From Caballeronia concitans (GTDB lineage Bacteria > Pseudomonadota > Gammaproteobacteria > Burkholderiales > Burkholderiaceae), in assembly GCF_001544615.1 (NCBI RefSeq), contig NZ_FCNV02000006.1, positions 186,001 through 250,000 on the forward strand: a stretch of DNA of 64,000 bases, in the 5' to 3' direction. Position 1 is the stretch's first letter. Every line of letters starts with the position of its first letter. Shown piece by piece: positions 42,959 to 52,144 of this stretch. Under the pieces are notes generated by a model that worked only from the letters and a program-made list of their open reading frames with translations, made no database searches and was not told the origin of the DNA. The translations under genes and the position numbers were made by a program.

Positions 42959-44239
42959 CTATTCAGCAAGCAGTGAAAGCTGGTCCGGCGTGGCGTTGCT
43001 GATCGTCTGAGCCAACCGTGGCCCTTGGAGGAACTCGTTAGGCGCGGATGTTACCGGTGCTTCGATCTCGCCGGCGTTTGCAGGCGTAACAGTCGGCAAA
43101 GGACCGCCTTTTGCAAGTAACCGATAAAGCGCCTGCCTTGAAATTCTCAGGCGCTTTGCGGCCTCTGATTTGACGCCGTTCGCCGCATCAAGAGCGGCGA
43201 TCGCCTGCTCGAAGCTCACCACAGGTCGCGACAGGCGCTCCGCCGTCGCGAAGGTTGAGATGTAGGCTGTCGCCTTCGATGCCAGGCTATGCCCCGCGGC
43301 TTCGACCAGCTGTTGCATGGCCCTTTGGTGAAGTTCCGGATCGGGCCGATGATCAGGCAGTTTGATCGGTGCCGGCACCCCGGTTATAGCCTCGTACATC
43401 TTCTGGAGGTAAGCGTGGCGCAGTCCGTGAACCGTGACGCCCAAGCCACTACGCGTGATGCCCTCCTTCTGGAGAACGTGGTAGAAATGGCGGTACCACC
43501 GCTTGAGCGACCATGGCTCCGGAATCATTGAACCGGTGCGCGGATTCGCGAGCCTCGCTGCACGGATGAGGACTTCGTATTGCCATTCAGCATCGATCGG
43601 CACGAGCCGGGGCCTGCCGCCCTTCGTACCATCGATGACGTGCAAGTGGCCCGAAACGCGCAGGCATTGCAGTGGACGCAGAAGCATGCTTTCTTGCGCG
43701 CGCAAGCCGAACGTCGCTTGCAGTTCGACTTGAATGGCGACCCACCGATCATGCTCGCAGAGCCGGGAGATCACTTCGTTGACGTCAACGTTAGCCGCCT
43801 CCCAGGATTTATCTTCCTGCGCGACGTAATAGCGGCGATAACCGTCGGGCCGCTTGATGTAGTCATCGACCGTGCCCACGAGCTGGTGCTTTTTCATCCA
43901 GGCGGCGAGCGTGCGCCAGTAGGTCAGTTTGTTTTCGACCGTGCCGGGCGCCTGGTCTTTTTCCGCGACCCAAAGCTTCACGAGAAACGCGATGTGCTTT
44001 TCGGAAAGGTTCCAAGGCGACTGTAGAGCGAAGCCGCCCTTTCGCAGTTCGCGAAAGCCGGCGATCAGATGCCGTACGCGATAGGTCTGCGTCTTGATGG
44101 AGATTGCGTTAGACGTGACGCGCGTCGTGCTGTGGGGTTTCGATAGGTGCCGATTGAAGAGTTCGGCGAGCTCTTTGGTGAGCCGCTGAGGCAGCCCTGC
44201 ATTGTCCAACAGGGGTAAAAAGTTGAATTGGATCTTCAT
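42959..44239 (-). CDS. tyrosine recombinase/integrase with C-terminal Fis-like HTH
   Basis: The 426-aa protein has an N-terminal SAM-like DNA-binding part (YRVRHLIAGFRELRKGGFAL) and a tyrosine-recombinase catalytic domain. Active residues visible are Arg 180 (FGLRAQES), Lys 206 (DGTKGGRPR), HGLRHAY at 271-277 (His and Arg), GHS at 316-318 and the nucleophile Tyr about 326 (TAYIS). After the catalytic Tyr a Fis-type helix-turn-helix follows (SEAAKRLRISRQALYRLLAK, about 358-377), unusual for integrases. It is intact and the only apparently live mobility gene in the island, so it is a good candidate for island mobilisation. No tRNA or clear att repeat is found beside it. Confidence 0.9.
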   Translation of the reverse strand: MKIQFNFLPLLDNAGLPQRLTKELAELFNRHLSKPHSTTRVTSNAISIKTQTYRVRHLIAGFRELRKGGFALQSPWNLSEKHIAFLVKLWVAEKDQAPGTVENKLTYWRTLAAWMKKHQLVGTVDDYIKRPDGYRRYYVAQEDKSWEAANVDVNEVISRLCEHDRWVAIQVELQATFGLRAQESMLLRPLQCLRVSGHLHVIDGTKGGRPRLVPIDAEWQYEVLIRAARLANPRTGSMIPEPWSLKRWYRHFYHVLQKEGITRSGLGVTVHGLRHAYLQKMYEAITGVPAPIKLPDHRPDPELHQRAMQQLVEAAGHSLASKATAYISTFATAERLSRPVVSFEQAIAALDAANGVKSEAAKRLRISRQALYRLLAKGGPLPTVTPANAGEIEAPVTSAPNEFLQGPRLAQTISNATPDQLSLLAE

Positions 44240-45305
44240 GACCGTCGCATCAAAAGCGACGTTCTCACCTATCAGAAGAACGTCCCGGGTTGTTGGAATA
44301 CTGCACGCTTTGCTTTCCGGGATCTTAGAGATCAGATTTTCGATTCACCCGGCGCAGGGAAGCACTGCCGCCTGATGATCCATGCGCCGGACGAACCGAT
44401 GCACGGCTACTTGACCGCAGGCGTAAGCCCGTCGAGCCAAGCAATTCCTTTTGCGCTTTTTGGTATCGGCAGCGCGAGCCGACAAAATGGGATATAGAAA
44501 TCCGCACTCAGGGTGCAAGTGATTTCCCGTCTTGCGAGCTTGTTCATCACGATCGCCTCGATTTGGAACCGCGCGATTCAAGCTTGGCGAGAGTCGCCCT
44601 CGACGAAAGGCATAGGTGACGTTCGCACTGTCCGTGCGAAGTTGTTCTCAGACGATGCGAAACTGCGTTTCGCTTGGAAAGCCAATGCTAGCGCCGTTCT
44701 CGGAGCACTCAGTTTTCGGCACGGCGCACATGGCCAAGATCGCAGGGTCACTGCGCGGGCGAAGAAAGTAGCGTCCGTCGGACGCTGCGAGGACAGAGAC
44801 GTAGTGCATTGCACTAGGGTCGATGCGTTGGAACGCGGATAGGTGAATAAGATGATGCGCCCAATCGCGCTCGAACGTTGGCGGAAAGCTTGCGATTTTG
44901 CTATCTCTTTCAGGCTTTTCCGTCAGACACCGGTCGGTCGAACGTGACCGGTCCGGGCCGATCGGCCGATCGTCATGGATACGTCGCGAAGCGTCCCGAA
45001 CCGGTTCTCAAATGCGACTGCAGACATGACCGTCCACCGGCGATTTGGTAGCAACTAAGTACGTGCGTCTGGGGTTTTGTCTCTACATCAGGGAAGCGGG
45101 CGCAGTGGCGCAGTCGCACTCCGCGTTACTGCGCTGCGTGGAGCCAAATCCGTTTGAGCCAACGGCTCGGTTTGGATCCGTCCCTTCCGGAACCTTTACG
45201 TAATCTCCTCTACGCAACAGTAGTGTGATGCGTGAAATTAAGGCAGACTGTCGCGTCTTTTGCTCGCCTGACTTGATAATACTATCCCGCTGATCACTGC
45301 CCGAA
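44240..45305. other. noncoding right flank of the island, about 1.07 kb
   Basis: This gap between the recombinase start and the acyltransferase holds no convincing gene; frames of 60-109 codons lack ribosome-binding sites and known motifs. It likely contains the recombinase promoter and perhaps an attachment site: a hairpin GTCGC-ATCAAAA-GCGAC lies at about 44244-44260. The last 100 bp are A+T-richer and probably hold the acyltransferase promoter. Confidence 0.4.
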
Positions 45306-46475
45306 ATGACTATTGGATCCACGTCCGCCATCACGACCAAAACGGTCAAACTCGACTTCATTCAGGCTTTGCGTGGAATAGCCGCCCTGGGCGTCGTACT
45401 GTGCCACGCGCGTTTCCGTGTGATGGACACGCCCTGGTGGGACTTCGCGCAACGCTATGTCGTCTGGGGCGCGGGTGGTGTCGACCTGTTTTTCATCATC
45501 AGTGGCTTCATCATGGTGTACACCACTCGCAACTCGGGTGGTTCCGCGCGCGATGTGGTCCGCTTCGCGCTGCGACGATTTGCGAAGGTCTGGCCGCCCT
45601 ACGCCCTCGTATCGATCGTTTCGATTTTCTTGGTATCGAGCGGATGGACCTACGTTAGGCACGAAAGCGGGCACTTATTCCGCAGTCTTCTGTTCCTTCC
45701 GATCAAAGCTGAAGAACCCATGTATCTCGGCGCCGGAATGATGCCCCTGCCAGTGGGTTGGACACTGAATTTCGAGGCGTATTTCTACGTTGTGTTTGGT
45801 ATATCGATGCTATTCCGGCGCATGCGATGGGTGGCGTTTTTCGGTTGGATGCTCCTGACCCTCGTTGCCCTACCCGCGATTCAGGGCCAACTGACATTGA
45901 TCCCGCTCGTACAGATGGGGTTCCGCTCCGCCTATCTATCGATGATCACCAATCCCATCATTTGGGACTTCGTTGCAGGCGTGCTGATTGGTTTGGTGTT
46001 CTTGTCTGGACTTGTCATCACGGCACGTGCCGCTTGGCTACTTTTGGTGACAGGCTTGACGATTGCGCTGTGGGGCTTCGCCGGGAATATCGGCATTGTT
46101 GCCGGAATAGCGCCAGGTCTGCGCGGATGGGGCGGATTTTCGATCCTCATCGTGCTCGCGTACGCGATGCTGGTGAAAGTTCACACGCTGCACGTCCCGC
46201 GATCATTGGTTGCCCTCGGCGACGTGTCGTTCACCTTGTATTTGATTCACGGCCCGGTCTTCGCGCTGATCGACCGCTTCTTTGCTCACGTTCACCATCC
46301 TGAACTATTGCAAACGTGGGCCAACGCCTTTTTGTCCACCGGATTGTCGGTCGTGGCTGCTGCCGCCGTGGGAGGTCTGCTTGAACGGCGACTTCACGAT
46401 GCTACGTTGAGCCGACTGCTTAAGCTGTTCTCATTGCAGAAGACGGTGCGCGCAACGGACGGGATTGCTCGTTGA
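45306..46475 (+). CDS. acyltransferase 3 family protein (OafA-like)
   Basis: The 389-aa polytopic protein begins VKLDFIQALRGIAALGVVLC with HARF (the His signature), then GVDLFFIISGFIMVYTTRNS, RFAKVWPPYALVSI, and PVGWTLNFEAYFYVVFGISM. About ten membrane helices follow, ending with a conserved GDVSFTLYLIHGPVFALID. Family members O-acetylate or otherwise acylate O-antigen sugars at the inner membrane. It is a second member of the family seen at the left window edge, but here it sits at the O-antigen side. It is transcribed toward, and convergent with, the DUF2142 gene. Confidence 0.92.
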   Translation: MTIGSTSAITTKTVKLDFIQALRGIAALGVVLCHARFRVMDTPWWDFAQRYVVWGAGGVDLFFIISGFIMVYTTRNSGGSARDVVRFALRRFAKVWPPYALVSIVSIFLVSSGWTYVRHESGHLFRSLLFLPIKAEEPMYLGAGMMPLPVGWTLNFEAYFYVVFGISMLFRRMRWVAFFGWMLLTLVALPAIQGQLTLIPLVQMGFRSAYLSMITNPIIWDFVAGVLIGLVFLSGLVITARAAWLLLVTGLTIALWGFAGNIGIVAGIAPGLRGWGGFSILIVLAYAMLVKVHTLHVPRSLVALGDVSFTLYLIHGPVFALIDRFFAHVHHPELLQTWANAFLSTGLSVVAAAAVGGLLERRLHDATLSRLLKLFSLQKTVRATDGIAR

Positions 46476-46551
46476 GACGGCATAGTTATCTGGGCAACGG
46501 GCCGAACATGCCGTTGCCCAGATTCGACGTCATTCTTATCTTGCTCAGGCT

Positions 46552-47976
46552 TTAGAGATAGAAACGCTGCAGTACCGCTTTCAACACCTCTACGTACGAG
46601 TAGATCGGAAAAGCCATTAGCAAGGCTATTGCGATCGCCCTGAGTTGGATTCCGTCGCTGGCGTACACGGGCTCCTCCGCCCTCCGCGCTACCGCCATCG
46701 ATGTAGCAAGCGCGAGCAACGGCGCTAGCCCGAGAAAATATCGTCCTTGTACGCCTTCGACGACATCTTTACCCACCGGCGTCCAAAACAGATAGAGCGA
46801 TCCAAAGATCATGCCAAGACAAGCTAGACACGCAAGCACGACGACGCCTGCGTTCAAGAGCGAATGGACTGTGATCCGCCTCAGTTCGAACACCGGAAGA
46901 ATAAGCGCCAGAAGAAAACTGCCAAACGCAACGCGGTAGTACGCTGTGTTCATATGCGTATCCAGCCAGCCAAGAACGCCGACAAAGCTCTCCCAATAAA
47001 AGGCGCCCCACACTTTGAACGTCGCCAGCGCAATGTGCGGAACACTCTGCAGGTGCGAGAGAAGGAAATGTATTTGCCCTGGAATCGAACGCGGAGGTGT
47101 TACGGCGATCCATGCCGTATAGCTGAACAGCTTGGTGACGGCAACGGATAGCAGCCCGGTTCCGACGGCCGCAATCACGCGCCGCAGCGGATGATATGGG
47201 GTTTCTTCGACGCCAAACCGAAGCCCCGGCAAGAACGCCAACAGCAATAACCCGACATAAGGCGGCCGCGCCGTGATACACAGCGTCGCCAGCAATGCCC
47301 CGGCGACGAGGTTGCGTGCAAGCAGCACGCGATTATCATGTTGGAACCGATCCGCATACGCGATCAGCAGGAAGCACGCGGGGATCAATAGTACTTCGTC
47401 GCTGACGGAAGAGAAGAGCATCAACGCACAAGGCAGCAAACCCACGACGAAGATCGCTAAGGCAACGCGCCGCGCCACGAATATTGCCCACGCCGTAAGC
47501 GCAACGCTAACCAGAAGATCGAAGATGCATGCGAGCGTGTAGGTTCGTACCACAGGCTGATTCAGCGCACGGCCAACTCGGAAGGCAAATGCTTGCGGGA
47601 GATAAGCATAAGCGGGATAGATCGCCGAACCGGGAAACTCGGCGTCCACCTTATGGCCGGTCCATTGCAGGCCGATCGTGCGGGCGCGCCATGCCGCGTC
47701 GTACTTCTTATCGGTCCGCGTAGCCATGGGAAACATTATCTTCGCCAGGTCAACCAGGGCCGAATCCACTTCGCCCCCCGATGAATTGCCTATTCGCTTC
47801 GCGATTATCCCGCCGTCCGAGACCTGGAAAGCGCGGTACACATGGAAGATCGCGTCCGGCGTCTGCAGCGGTGGCGTGACCACCGCAAGGTACAGTCCGG
47901 TCGGAACAGCAAAACAGACGTAAAAGACGGCAAGCTGTTGCCGGGCCAGGTTGGCAAATCGTTTAAGGTAGCTCAT
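46552..47976 (-). CDS. DUF2142 membrane protein, probable GT-C-like glycosyltransferase
   Basis: The 474-aa protein has about ten to twelve membrane helices. The first extracytoplasmic loop carries TPPLQTPDAIFHVYRAFQVS with an Asp in the place where GT-C enzymes have their catalytic acid. Further landmarks are GSAIYPAYAYLPQAFAFRVG, YTLACIFDLLVSVALTAWAI and, near the C-terminus, WTPVGKDVVEGVQGRYF. All of these are shared with the paralogue at 52145. DUF2142 has no proven reaction that I know of. It follows the polyprenyl-phosphate GT2 (48424) and flippase-like (48077) genes on the same strand, which fits a terminal glycosyltransferase that takes a sugar from the polyprenyl phosphate in the periplasm. 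Confidence 0.88.
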   Translation of the reverse strand: MSYLKRFANLARQQLAVFYVCFAVPTGLYLAVVTPPLQTPDAIFHVYRAFQVSDGGIIAKRIGNSSGGEVDSALVDLAKIMFPMATRTDKKYDAAWRARTIGLQWTGHKVDAEFPGSAIYPAYAYLPQAFAFRVGRALNQPVVRTYTLACIFDLLVSVALTAWAIFVARRVALAIFVVGLLPCALMLFSSVSDEVLLIPACFLLIAYADRFQHDNRVLLARNLVAGALLATLCITARPPYVGLLLLAFLPGLRFGVEETPYHPLRRVIAAVGTGLLSVAVTKLFSYTAWIAVTPPRSIPGQIHFLLSHLQSVPHIALATFKVWGAFYWESFVGVLGWLDTHMNTAYYRVAFGSFLLALILPVFELRRITVHSLLNAGVVVLACLACLGMIFGSLYLFWTPVGKDVVEGVQGRYFLGLAPLLALATSMAVARRAEEPVYASDGIQLRAIAIALLMAFPIYSYVEVLKAVLQRFYL

Positions 47977-48076
47977 GAATCAGCAGATGCAGTGGCGAGC
48001 CAGGCGCGACCGCCGTCGCGCAAGGGCACGTGTCGGCCAAACGGCGAGGAAGAGATGTGCGTCGACTGAACCAGCA

Positions 48077-48427
48077 TTAGCCAAAGCGGCTGGTTACGAT
48101 CAGTCCGCACATGATCATGATCGTTCCAATCAGGTAACCGCGCGTCAGCGACTCGCCAAACGCAAAATGGCTCGCAATGGGCACGATGACGAAGCAAAGT
48201 GCCATGAAGCTATACGCTCGATTGAGCGAGACGAAACGCAGGAGATTGATCCACAGCAGTGTCGCCACGGCATAAATGACGAGGGCGCAAAAAACCGTGA
48301 CCAGCGCGCGGGGGGACATCCAGGTGCCTGCCGCCTGAATTTCCAGGCCGGCTTTCTTGAACAGTAGCTGGCCACTCGCAATAATTGCGACGCACGCTAA
48401 CGTCCAGATGATCTGCAAAAAGGTCAT
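48077..48427 (-). CDS. SMR/EamA-like small flippase protein
   Basis: A four-helix membrane protein of 116 aa: IIWTLACVAIIASGQLLFKK, ALVTVFCALVIYAVATLLWI, AYSFMALCFVIVPIASHFAF, ESLTRGYLIGTIMIMCGLIV. GQLLFKKAG and the Y-A-F-M pattern are typical of the EamA/SMR group that includes ArnE and ArnF, which flip undecaprenyl phosphate-linked sugars. Its ATG overlaps the stop of the GT2 gene (ATGA), so the two are coupled. It would carry the polyprenyl-phosphate sugar made by that GT2 across the inner membrane for use by the DUF2142 protein downstream. Confidence 0.87.
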   Translation of the reverse strand: MTFLQIIWTLACVAIIASGQLLFKKAGLEIQAAGTWMSPRALVTVFCALVIYAVATLLWINLLRFVSLNRAYSFMALCFVIVPIASHFAFGESLTRGYLIGTIMIMCGLIVTSRFG

Positions 48428-49473
48428 GACGCTTTAGGGTTAGTTGTTGACGTCGGCGTGTCGTTCGCTTCAACTGCGTCCATCACTGCATGTTGTCCGT
48501 CTAGCGTTCGAGGCAGCAAGCGACCGATCGGCCTTGAAGGCGTGTTGGCGACGTCGTAATTCAGGAAGCTAAGGATCAATTGCAGTCCGATGAGGATAGG
48601 AAGCGCGGCAACCATGATCGTGCCGAGCGGCGTAGGGATATGGCTTGAAATGGCGGAGATCCAATGCGAGACGCCAAATGCTAAACCAAAAAGCAGCAAG
48701 AGCCCACCGATAACCAGTTCGAATGTGGCCGCTGTCATGTCGCGGAGAAAATAGTTATAAAAAATCCGCTTGAAAAGATTGCTGGCGTGTTTTCCAGAAA
48801 ACTCGAACAGCACTTTCGATATTTTCAAATTCGATTCTTCGTCCGCGTAATGCGCATCCATGGGAACATCTGCGACGACCGCGCGCAATGTATTCAAGCG
48901 AAACAGCATGTCCGTTTCGAAGAAATAGCGCTGACTGATTTTATCGAGTGGTAAATGACTGGCAACCTGAGCGCTGATTGCAGTATAGCCATTGGTTGGA
49001 TCGAACACATTCCAGTAGCCAGTGGAAATCTTCGTCATGAACGACAAACCCGCATTGCCGATCAGCCGTGCCTTGGGCATCCGGCCAATATGTGTGAGAT
49101 CGTAGAAGCGATTACCCTTGGTGTAGTCCGCCCAGCCTTCAATGATCGGAAGCGCGAAATACGGCAGAAGGGCAGGATCCATTTGCCCGTCGCCATCGAT
49201 TTTGACGATCACGTCTGCGCCATTTTCGATTGCCGCACGGTAACCAGTCATAACCGCACCGCCCACGCCCAGATTTTGCTGGTGATACTCGATCCGCACG
49301 CGCTCATCGTTGCAATTGTCGCGGACGAAGTCTCCGCTCTTTACCGGACAGCAGTCATCGACCACGTAAATCTGCGATACCTCAGGGCCGATTTTCTCGA
49401 TCACGCCCAGAATGTGCTCTTTGACCTTGTAACTGGGAATTACGACAGCGATGATGGTGCGCTTTTTTCGCAC
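48424..49473 (-). CDS. polyprenyl-phosphate GT2 glycosyltransferase (GtrB/DPMS-like)
   Basis: The 349-aa protein has an N-terminal GT-A domain: IAVVIPSYKVKEHILGVIEK, QIYVVDDCCPVKSGDF, GAVMTGYRAAIENGADVIVK and the metal motif KIDGDGQMDP. FDPTNGYTAISAQVASHLPL and YFFETDMLFRLNTLRAVVAD follow. Two C-terminal membrane helices (FELVIGGLLLLFGLAFGVSH and GTIMVAALPILIGLQLILSF) match the layout of polyprenyl-phosphate glycosyltransferases such as GtrB. The start codon is GTG (49473) with only a weak upstream purine stretch. It overlaps the small flippase gene by 4 bp. Sugar unknown. Confidence 0.92.
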   Translation of the reverse strand: MRKKRTIIAVVIPSYKVKEHILGVIEKIGPEVSQIYVVDDCCPVKSGDFVRDNCNDERVRIEYHQQNLGVGGAVMTGYRAAIENGADVIVKIDGDGQMDPALLPYFALPIIEGWADYTKGNRFYDLTHIGRMPKARLIGNAGLSFMTKISTGYWNVFDPTNGYTAISAQVASHLPLDKISQRYFFETDMLFRLNTLRAVVADVPMDAHYADEESNLKISKVLFEFSGKHASNLFKRIFYNYFLRDMTAATFELVIGGLLLLFGLAFGVSHWISAISSHIPTPLGTIMVAALPILIGLQLILSFLNYDVANTPSRPIGRLLPRTLDGQHAVMDAVEANDTPTSTTNPKAS

Positions 49474-50440
49474 GATGAATCCCGTAACGTAAGCGGACCT
49501 ATCCCGCGTTTATTGAGCGAAGCTTGAGCCGTAACAAGCCCGGAAATGTTCGATTTCGAGGACGTCGCGCCTTGCGCATTCCAGCGAGGTCACGTGCAAC
49601 CCAAATCGGGATAACACTTTACCCGTTAGAGTGCGTTCACACAATCGCGCGCCCAAGCGGTCGTTGACTATTTGCGCAACACGTGCTAGCTGATAGCGCC
49701 CGCGATACTTGGCCCGTTCTGTCGGACTTTTTTTGGGTCTTGCCTGAACGGACGGCAACTCACTGTGCCGCGCGAAGGACCTGGCCTTGATGTCTGCGCG
49801 TAAGGTCCTGAGCAACAGACGAACTATCATCCTGCTGCAAGACCGCGAGCAACGCGTCGATTACGCCGATATTGTGACGCTTGATACAGAAGTCCATCAG
49901 GATCAGTAGGTCCGACACCTGAGACAACGACTTGGTTGTCCAGAAAGATTAGGTATCCACGATGGACGGCAGCCATCCGGACAGGTTATGCCGGTGAATA
50001 CGTTGCAAGGCAAGCGGCATATCGATATATTCGCGAGACTGCAACGCATGCGCGAACTCGACCGTCTCAAAGTCGCTTTGCTTCGCACTTCGCAAAAGCG
50101 AGCTCCGAAAGTCGAGGGCAGCCTGAAGTAAGGAGCGCGCCGATCAGCCAAGGCGCGAACGGAACAATGCCGAACTGGGCGCTCGGACCATAGATACAGA
50201 TACGGTGCGCGCGCCAGAAGAGCGGTGCTAACTCCGGGTCCAGTAGTGAATCAATCAGCCGGCAATCGGACAAGTCCGCAGCGAAATGTGGTGTCGCAAG
50301 CTTCATCTGCGTGCGCTCCGACCTGTATTTTAGTGTTGAATTTTGAATGCTTCGAGCATAGATCCGAACTGACCGAACGTCCGATAATCCCAGCGCAGTC
50401 GCACGCCGCGCCGCGAACAGAGCCCCGTCGTCGATTCTGG
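49474..50440. other. decayed sequence between GT2 and wzt
   Basis: Nearly 1 kb with broken frames in an otherwise compact cluster. A 106-codon minus-strand frame (49510-49830; KKSPTERAKYRGRYQLARVA) and parts of other frames (SDLLILMDFCIKRHNIGVID near 49870; ALQSREYIDMPLALQRIHRH near 50000) read like protein but are not joined. A methyltransferase remnant is given separately. Probably the site of a deleted or rearranged O-antigen gene. Confidence 0.5.
50067..50306 (-). pseudogene. methyltransferase N-terminal remnant
   Basis: From ATG 50306 the frame reads MKLATPHFAADLSDCRLIDS, PELAPLFWRAHRICIYG, then PSAQFGIVPFAPWLIGALL, and soon stops. The last part resembles SAWLEHAPFAFWLMSVLRPG at the start of the methyltransferase domain in the 56959-60546 protein, where the glycine motif would follow next; here the sequence diverges (TSGCPRLSELAFAKC) and ends after 79 codons. 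It is a truncated relative. Whether the short product is made is unknown. Confidence 0.6.
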
Positions 50441-51190
50441 CTATTTCACACTGGCTTCGTAGGCGGCAAGCACTTCCTCGGTCGCCCCGAACATCCGCAC
50501 GTTGCCCTGTTCCAGCCACAGCGCCTTTTCGCACGTTTTGCGGATGGTCGCATTGTCGTGCAACGCAAGCACCACAATCTCGGAACGCTCGTGGAGCTCC
50601 GCCAATCGCTGGTTAGCCTTTTCCTTGAAAGCGGCATCGCCAACGCCCATGACTTCATCAAGCAAAAGGATATCAGCGTCCACCGCAGTGGATATGGCAA
50701 AGCCCAGCCTGACACGCATCCCACTCGAATAGGTTCGGATGGGGAGATCGAGAAAGCTGTCCAGTTCCGAGAACGCGGCGATTCCCTCTTCCTTCTCGGC
50801 AATCTCCTCGTCCCTCATGCCAAGAAGAAGACCGCGCAGGCGAATGTTCTGCCGCCCAGTCGAGTTTTCATCCATACCGAGGCTGATATCGAGCAGCGGC
50901 ACCGTCTTGCCTTGCGTCTCGACGACGCCTGATGATGGCGCGTAAATGCCCGCAAGCACACGCAGCAGCGTCGATTTTCCTGCGCCGTTATGCCCGACTA
51001 GTCCGAGTCTGTCTCCGCTTTCGATGCGAAACGAGAGATCGTTCAGTGCTCGCAATACCACCGTGTCGGAACGTTCATTCACGTCCGAATTACGATTGCG
51101 CAACGAAGCGAGCCGCTTTTTGAGCGAGCGACTCTGCACGTCATAAATAGGCAAGTCCAGTGACGCGTTTTTAAGGGCGATGTAAGCCAT
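50441..51190 (-). CDS. wzt: O-antigen ABC transporter ATP-binding protein
   Basis: This ABC ATPase of 249 aa has GLVGHNGAGKSTLLRVLAGI (Walker A, about residues 66-74), TYSSGMRVRLGFAISTAVDA (signature) and ILLLDEVMGVGDAAFKEKAN (Walker B), followed by VVLALHDNATIRKTCEKALW (switch His). It powers export of the finished undecaprenyl-linked O-antigen. It lacks the C-terminal carbohydrate-binding domain of longer Wzt proteins, so chain-length control by cap binding is not expected. It lies 1 bp after wzm. Confidence 0.96.
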   Translation of the reverse strand: MAYIALKNASLDLPIYDVQSRSLKKRLASLRNRNSDVNERSDTVVLRALNDLSFRIESGDRLGLVGHNGAGKSTLLRVLAGIYAPSSGVVETQGKTVPLLDISLGMDENSTGRQNIRLRGLLLGMRDEEIAEKEEGIAAFSELDSFLDLPIRTYSSGMRVRLGFAISTAVDADILLLDEVMGVGDAAFKEKANQRLAELHERSEIVVLALHDNATIRKTCEKALWLEQGNVRMFGATEEVLAAYEASVK

Positions 51191-51191
51191 T

Positions 51192-51971
51192 TCAAATCCA
51201 ATACGGAATGCGCTTCTCGAAACGCCCCGTAAGCACGAGCGCGATTACCCACCCAATCACGGCAACGCCGGCGCACACAGCCCAACTGAGCATGCTCGGA
51301 AAGACACCAACAAGCGGACTGCGCACCAGTTCGATGAAATAGGCGAGCGGATTGAATTCGACGATCCACGAGAATCGGTTGAGCGACGTCGGCTTGTAGA
51401 TAATGGGCGTGACGTAAAACGCGACTTGCAGCAGCGCAGCGATGATCTGCGGCAAGTCCCTGAAGCGCGCGGAAACGAGCGCAGCGAGCATCGCAATCCA
51501 AGTCGCGTTCAGCAGGAAAAGCGCGAAACCGGGAATGATGAGAGGCAGGGCGCGGAAGTCGCGTACTCCAAAAATGAGTAGCAGCGCGACAACTATGATG
51601 AGGTTGTGGCCCAGAATGACCGTATTGCGCCACAAAACCTGCAGAATGAAAACCAGGCGTGGTGTGCGTATCTGGCGTATATACGTGGCGCTATTAATGT
51701 ATGCGAGTGCGCCTTCGCTGACGATGGAGGAGAACATCGTCCAAAACACCAGGCTCACTGCGAGGAACGGCAGGTAGTCGTGCATGTCCTGACCGAATAG
51801 CGTGCCGTATACGAGCCCTATGGATGTCACCATAACGCTGGTGCTGATCGTGAGCCAGAAAGGCCCTATGCGCGAGCGAGCGTAGCGCTGCCGAATCTCG
51901 AGCCAGCCGAGAAGCATCCAGAGACGCCAACGGACAAGGCTTTCGCGCAGATCGCAGATTGCGACGTACAT
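51192..51971 (-). CDS. wzm: O-antigen ABC transporter permease
   Basis: The 259-aa ABC-2 type permease has six membrane helices and the family block LEIRQRYARSRIGPFWLTIS (coupling helix with R-Y-x-R-S-x-x-G-P-F-W) near the N-terminus. RLVFILQVLWRNTVILGHNL and VAFYVTPIIYKPTSLNRFSW follow further on, and EFNPLAYFIELVRSPLVG near the end. It is the membrane channel for lipid-linked O-antigen. With wzt directly downstream, this shows that the O-antigen uses the ABC-transporter pathway, while the EPS locus is of the Wzy type. Confidence 0.96.
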   Translation of the reverse strand: MYVAICDLRESLVRWRLWMLLGWLEIRQRYARSRIGPFWLTISTSVMVTSIGLVYGTLFGQDMHDYLPFLAVSLVFWTMFSSIVSEGALAYINSATYIRQIRTPRLVFILQVLWRNTVILGHNLIIVVALLLIFGVRDFRALPLIIPGFALFLLNATWIAMLAALVSARFRDLPQIIAALLQVAFYVTPIIYKPTSLNRFSWIVEFNPLAYFIELVRSPLVGVFPSMLSWAVCAGVAVIGWVIALVLTGRFEKRIPYWI

Positions 51972-52144
51972 GCTAGTTATTCTCTAAGGGAAGATATGCG
52001 ATGCCGCGACAACCACCCGCGACAAACCCGCATTGTAACTGATGCGTCTCCCGGGGAACGTTGAGCTCGGCAGTCATCAGACCTTCAACGGTGTCCGGTT
52101 CGCACGGAGTGTGCCGACCCGTTGGGTGGAGCGCGTTTTAGCGG

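Noticed and set aside
37205-44900. Possible diverged direct repeat between about 37209-37300 and 44812-44890 (both with GGTCGATGCGT and GCGCCCA)
   Set aside because: Only about 25 of 35 bases agree in the best part and the rest does not align; too weak to call island att sites or a duplication.
44240-45305. tRNA gene or tRNA 3' end as integration site for the recombinase
   Set aside because: No cloverleaf or TΨC-like GGTTCGAATCC segment could be found beside the recombinase.
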